Shown: one piece after another, positions 61,209 to 64,000 of the stretch
How the letters are laid out: every line of letters begins with the position of its first letter
Position numbering within the stretch: the stretch's first letter is position 1
NCBI GenBank assembly: GCA_007694095.1
Contig: RECI01000164.1
Location: 1-64,000 of the forward strand
Direction: 5' to 3'
Length of the DNA stretch: 64,000 bases
Source of the DNA: Balneolaceae bacterium
GTDB lineage: Bacteria; Bacteroidota; Rhodothermia; Balneolales; Balneolaceae
The notes under the pieces: model-generated
What the model was told of the DNA's origin: nothing
Seen by the model: the letters and a program-made list of their open reading frames with translations, nothing else
The model's database searches: none
Program-made: the position numbers and the translations under genes

Positions 61209-62379
61209 TCTGGTGCCGGGAATCCTGCCGGCACTGGTCGTCATTATTCTTATTGTGCTGCCGGCTGATATGATCGCACAGCGAGGCGATAATTTCTGGA
61301 TCAGGGGTTATCTGCAGACGAACCCGGTACGGATATCAGCTGATCTGCCGGAACCTTTTGGTGAACAGGTGTGGATGGAATACCGTTTGCAAAACCGGAT
61401 GAATGTAGCCTGGTACACCACACCAAACCTCACATTTCACTGGCAGATGAGAACCCGGTTCTTTGCCGGAGATCTTGTGAAGGATTTTCCTGCATATGGT
61501 GATGGTATTCACTCAGACGACGGCCTTGTGAACCTCTCATGGATGATAGCCCGCGAGAATAACTGGCTTTTGCATTACATCCCCGACCGCCTCTATGCCG
61601 AATGGGATAAAGGTGACTGGAATGTAAGAGTTGGCCGGCAGCGGGTGAACTGGGGAGTAACCATGGTTACCAATCCGAACGACATATTTAACATTTACTC
61701 ATTTTATGATTTCGACTATCCGGAACGCCCCGGGAGTGATGCCATACGGATTCAGCGTCATATCGGCTTTGCATCAAGGTTTGAGATTGCCATCAGCCCG
61801 GCCAGGGAGCTGGAAAACAGTGTGGTCGCTGCACTTTACGGGTTTGATCTTCGGGGTTATGATGTGCAGCTTATCGGTGGTTACTACCGCGAAAGGCTGG
61901 CTTTGGGCGGCGGATGGGCGGGTGATTTCAGAGGTGCAGGCCTGAAAGGAGAAACCATGTTCTATACCGATATCAACCCTGTTGACGGCGAAAGATCTTC
62001 CAATGTTATCATTGCCACATCTGTAGACTATATGTTCGAAAACAGCCTCTTTCTGGTTGCTGAATTTCTGTTTAACGGTGATGGCGGAAGGGAAGAGTTT
62101 ACACTATTAGCAGATACCTTTACCCCGGATAACCCATCATTTTCTAAATACCAGTCAACCATTAGTATGTCTTATCCCATTCATACCCTGGTGGATGGAA
62201 CCCTGGCAGCAATCTGGTATCCCGATGAAAAGGCAGTGTTTATCAGTCCTTCAGTTACGTGGTCGGTTATCGAAAACCTCGATTTCAGAATGGTTGCACA
62301 GTTCTTTACCGGCAGTGATGATTCCATTTTCGGAACAGCCGGAAATATTATTACAGCCTCGCTGAAATATAATTTTTAA
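61183..62379 (+). CDS. Outer-membrane barrel protein of the exporter cluster
   Basis: From the ATG at 61183 it is 398 residues; earlier starts exist at 61150 (TTG) and 61171 (ATG), but this one gives the clearest signal peptide (MWKKQQKIDLVPGILPALVV ... DMIAQ). The body is a barrel: GYLQTNPVRISADLPEP, the porin-like RVGRQRVNWGV then NPNDIFN, and a closing strand ASLKYNF. It overlaps the ATPase gene by 26 bases. It completes a periplasm-spanning path with the LolA-like protein and the permeases; it resembles DUF1302-like outer-membrane proteins. Confidence 0.8.
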   Translation: MWKKQQKIDLVPGILPALVVIILIVLPADMIAQRGDNFWIRGYLQTNPVRISADLPEPFGEQVWMEYRLQNRMNVAWYTTPNLTFHWQMRTRFFAGDLVKDFPAYGDGIHSDDGLVNLSWMIARENNWLLHYIPDRLYAEWDKGDWNVRVGRQRVNWGVTMVTNPNDIFNIYSFYDFDYPERPGSDAIRIQRHIGFASRFEIAISPARELENSVVAALYGFDLRGYDVQLIGGYYRERLALGGGWAGDFRGAGLKGETMFYTDINPVDGERSSNVIIATSVDYMFENSLFLVAEFLFNGDGGREEFTLLADTFTPDNPSFSKYQSTISMSYPIHTLVDGTLAAIWYPDEKAVFISPSVTWSVIENLDFRMVAQFFTGSDDSIFGTAGNIITASLKYNF

Positions 62380-62573
62380 ACTAATGAAGATTTCATACAA
62401 TGATTATTTATAAGGTTCTGCTTTTTTTAACCTTGAACCTTGAATTAATTTGTAGCCAAAGGTGATGATTTATGTACCTGGAGACAATTTGCCGTCTGCT
62501 GACTCCTGAATGCTGTCTGCCAATTACCTTCATCCATCTGCTGAAACGGTGGATTTAATCAAATAAATATGCC

Positions 62574-63794
62574 ATGTACCTGAAACTTGCCTGGAGGAAT
62601 ATCTGGAGAAATAAACGGCGGACACTCATCACCTTGAGTTCCATTCTGTTTGCAGTGGTTTGCGCTCTTTTTATCGAATCAATAGAAAGAGGTTCGCACG
62701 ATCTTACTGTAGAAAATATGACCCGTTTCCATACAGGATATCTGCAGGTTCAGGATTTTCGCTTCGAAGATGAGCCCTCTCTTGATAATTCATTTTACTA
62801 TGATCCCGAATTCTTTGGTTCCATTGAAGAAAATGTGGAGGGGATTGAATTTACGGTTCCCAGGATTGATGGCTTTATGCTGGCTGCAGGAGAGGAGCTA
62901 ACACGTCCCGCAATGGTATTGGGCATCCTTCCCGGGCGCGAACAGAGGCTAAATGGCCTTGTAGACAGGCTTGTTGAAGGGCGATTTTTTAATGAGGGGG
63001 AGAGTACAGCCGTAGTGTCACAAGGGTTGGCAAGCCGGTTGAATGTTGCTGTGGGTGATACTTTGGTCCTTCTTGGTCAGGGGCGTTTCGGGATGTCAGC
63101 AGCGGGAAAATATTATATCAGTGGCATCGTAAAATTACCGCTGCGAGAGATGGACAATCAAACCATTTATCTCTCAATAAGTGAAGCACAATGGCTCCTT
63201 TCTGCCGAGGGCTATATTACTTCCTTGTTGATAACACCCGAATCGGCCGCCCAGGTGAACATATTAGCAGAAGCTTTGTCGCAGATTTTTGAGGGTACAG
63301 AGTATCGGGTGCTTACATGGCGCGAAATGATGCCAGAACTTATTGAAGCACTTGAATTCGATAAAGCAGGTACACGGATGTTTATGGCAATCCTTTATGT
63401 AGTGATTGGTTTCGGAATTTTCGGAACTATACTCACTATGACCCTGGAACGCCTGCGCGAATTCGGGATACTGCTTTCTGTAGGCATGAAACGAATGAAA
63501 CTGGCGGCTGTAGTATTTATTGAAACCTTGCTTATTAGTATTCTGGGTGTACTGAGCGGATTCGGACTCGGCCTGTTTTTAATCATCTATTTTAATATCA
63601 ATCCTATTACAATTGGCGGTGATGGGGCGGAGTACATGCTGGATATGGGATTTGATCCGATTCTTCCAACAGCCATTGCACCAGATATCTTTTTCTATCA
63701 GGGCAGTGTAGTATTTCTCATTACACTGGTGATAAGTTTGTATCCATCATTCAAAATTCTGAGGCTTAACATAATTGAAGCGGCAAAGAAATAA
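62574..63794 (+). CDS. FtsX/LolCE-type ABC transporter permease, second pair, A
   Basis: A 406-residue paralogue of the permease at 57981. It has the same start (YLKLAWRNIWRNKRRT), the same SLDNSFYYD, LVLLGQGRFGMSA and LSAEGYITSL in the periplasmic domain, and IGFGIFGTILTMTLERLREFG at the C-terminus. The two are of equal length. A 194-base gap separates it from the barrel gene, longer than gaps inside the first half of the cluster, so it may have its own promoter. It probably pairs with the truncated next gene and uses the ATPase at 60501. Confidence 0.87.
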   Translation: MYLKLAWRNIWRNKRRTLITLSSILFAVVCALFIESIERGSHDLTVENMTRFHTGYLQVQDFRFEDEPSLDNSFYYDPEFFGSIEENVEGIEFTVPRIDGFMLAAGEELTRPAMVLGILPGREQRLNGLVDRLVEGRFFNEGESTAVVSQGLASRLNVAVGDTLVLLGQGRFGMSAAGKYYISGIVKLPLREMDNQTIYLSISEAQWLLSAEGYITSLLITPESAAQVNILAEALSQIFEGTEYRVLTWREMMPELIEALEFDKAGTRMFMAILYVVIGFGIFGTILTMTLERLREFGILLSVGMKRMKLAAVVFIETLLISILGVLSGFGLGLFLIIYFNINPITIGGDGAEYMLDMGFDPILPTAIAPDIFFYQGSVVFLITLVISLYPSFKILRLNIIEAAKK

Positions 63795-63823
63795 AATAAA
63801 TACTCATTTAATTTAAATTAGTC

Positions 63824-64000
63824 ATGAAAATATTAGCTGCTATCGCCTGGCGGAATATATGGCGCAATCCGGCTCGAAGCGGGGTGCTTATTGCCGCCAT
63901 TGTTGCCGGGCTTTGGGCAGGTATTTCGGTTTCGTCGCTTTCAAACGGTCTTATTGTTCAGAGGTTTAATAATCTCATTGAGCAGGATCTGACCCATCTT
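63824..64000 (+). CDS. FtsX/LolCE-type ABC transporter permease, second pair, B, truncated by window end
   Basis: ATG at 63824 begins a frame still open at the last base (59 codons). It starts MKILAAIAWRNIWRNPARSG, then LWAG, nearly the same as the permease at 59240, so the A-then-B order of the first pair is repeated. The rest lies beyond the window. The start follows the previous gene by 29 bases. Confidence 0.85.
   Translation, partial: MKILAAIAWRNIWRNPARSGVLIAAIVAGLWAGISVSSLSNGLIVQRFNNLIEQDLTHL

Overview
The window reads as chromosome of a Gram-negative member of the Bacteroidota/Balneolota side of the tree, most likely Balneolaceae-like. This is inferred from gene content: several TonB-dependent receptors with carboxypeptidase-regulatory domains, SPOR and outer-membrane barrel proteins, a GbsR-type regulator, moderate GC, and mostly weak Shine-Dalgarno sequences. 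No species is assigned. I see no rRNA or tRNA genes, prophage, CRISPR array or intact insertion sequence.

Layout. 0-8.5 kb: envelope genes (barrel proteins, mgtE, a SPOR protein, a metallopeptidase/TolB-propeller/barrel fusion, a LolA-like protein, a lipoprotein). 8.8-11.7 kb: a gene remnant, a two-gene nucleotidyltransferase module, a DUF5995 gene and lgt. 11.8-18.7 kb: a coiled-coil barrel protein, a ParM-like actin whose first nucleotide-binding motif lies at the C-terminus, and a large AsmA protein. 18.7-20.1 kb: no genes, packed with palindromic repeats. 20.1-24.6 kb: a TonB receptor with its lipoprotein, and gltX.

25.0-30.0 kb is the arginine operon argF-argG-argH plus a class A beta-lactamase-like gene. 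Ahead of it lies a 20-codon leader ORF with four consecutive arginine codons, three mutually exclusive RNA hairpins and an intrinsic terminator. This has the layout of classical ribosome-mediated attenuation. 30-38 kb: unknown exported proteins, a TonB-receptor-like protein, mscS, a GH18 chitinase and a PLP decarboxylase. 38-42.5 kb: a minus-strand group with purine nucleoside phosphorylase, DivIVA, three paralogous small membrane proteins and YggS. 42.5-50.2 kb: a LytTR regulator flanked and ended by a REP-like repeat, a TonB receptor, a TonB receptor remnant, RraB, Nif3, a cysteine-free zinc-ribbon homologue and RNase P RNA. 50.2-56.3 kb: DUF4168, smpB, a lipoprotein, an M50 protease, arginine deiminase and a surface-repeat protein.

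56.4-64 kb is a likely exporter cluster. A perfect 16-bp inverted repeat precedes a GbsR/MarR regulator. Then follow a 47-residue protein, a LolA-like periplasmic protein, a pair of FtsX-type permeases, their ATPase, an outer-membrane barrel, and a second permease pair that runs off the window. The order suggests an ABC-driven inner-to-outer membrane lipid or lipoprotein route.

A family of short REP-like palindromes lies between 42.5 and 50.8 kb, with compensatory stem changes between copies. The items I rate most interesting are the arginine attenuator, the circularly permuted actin and the duplicated LolA/FtsX cluster.
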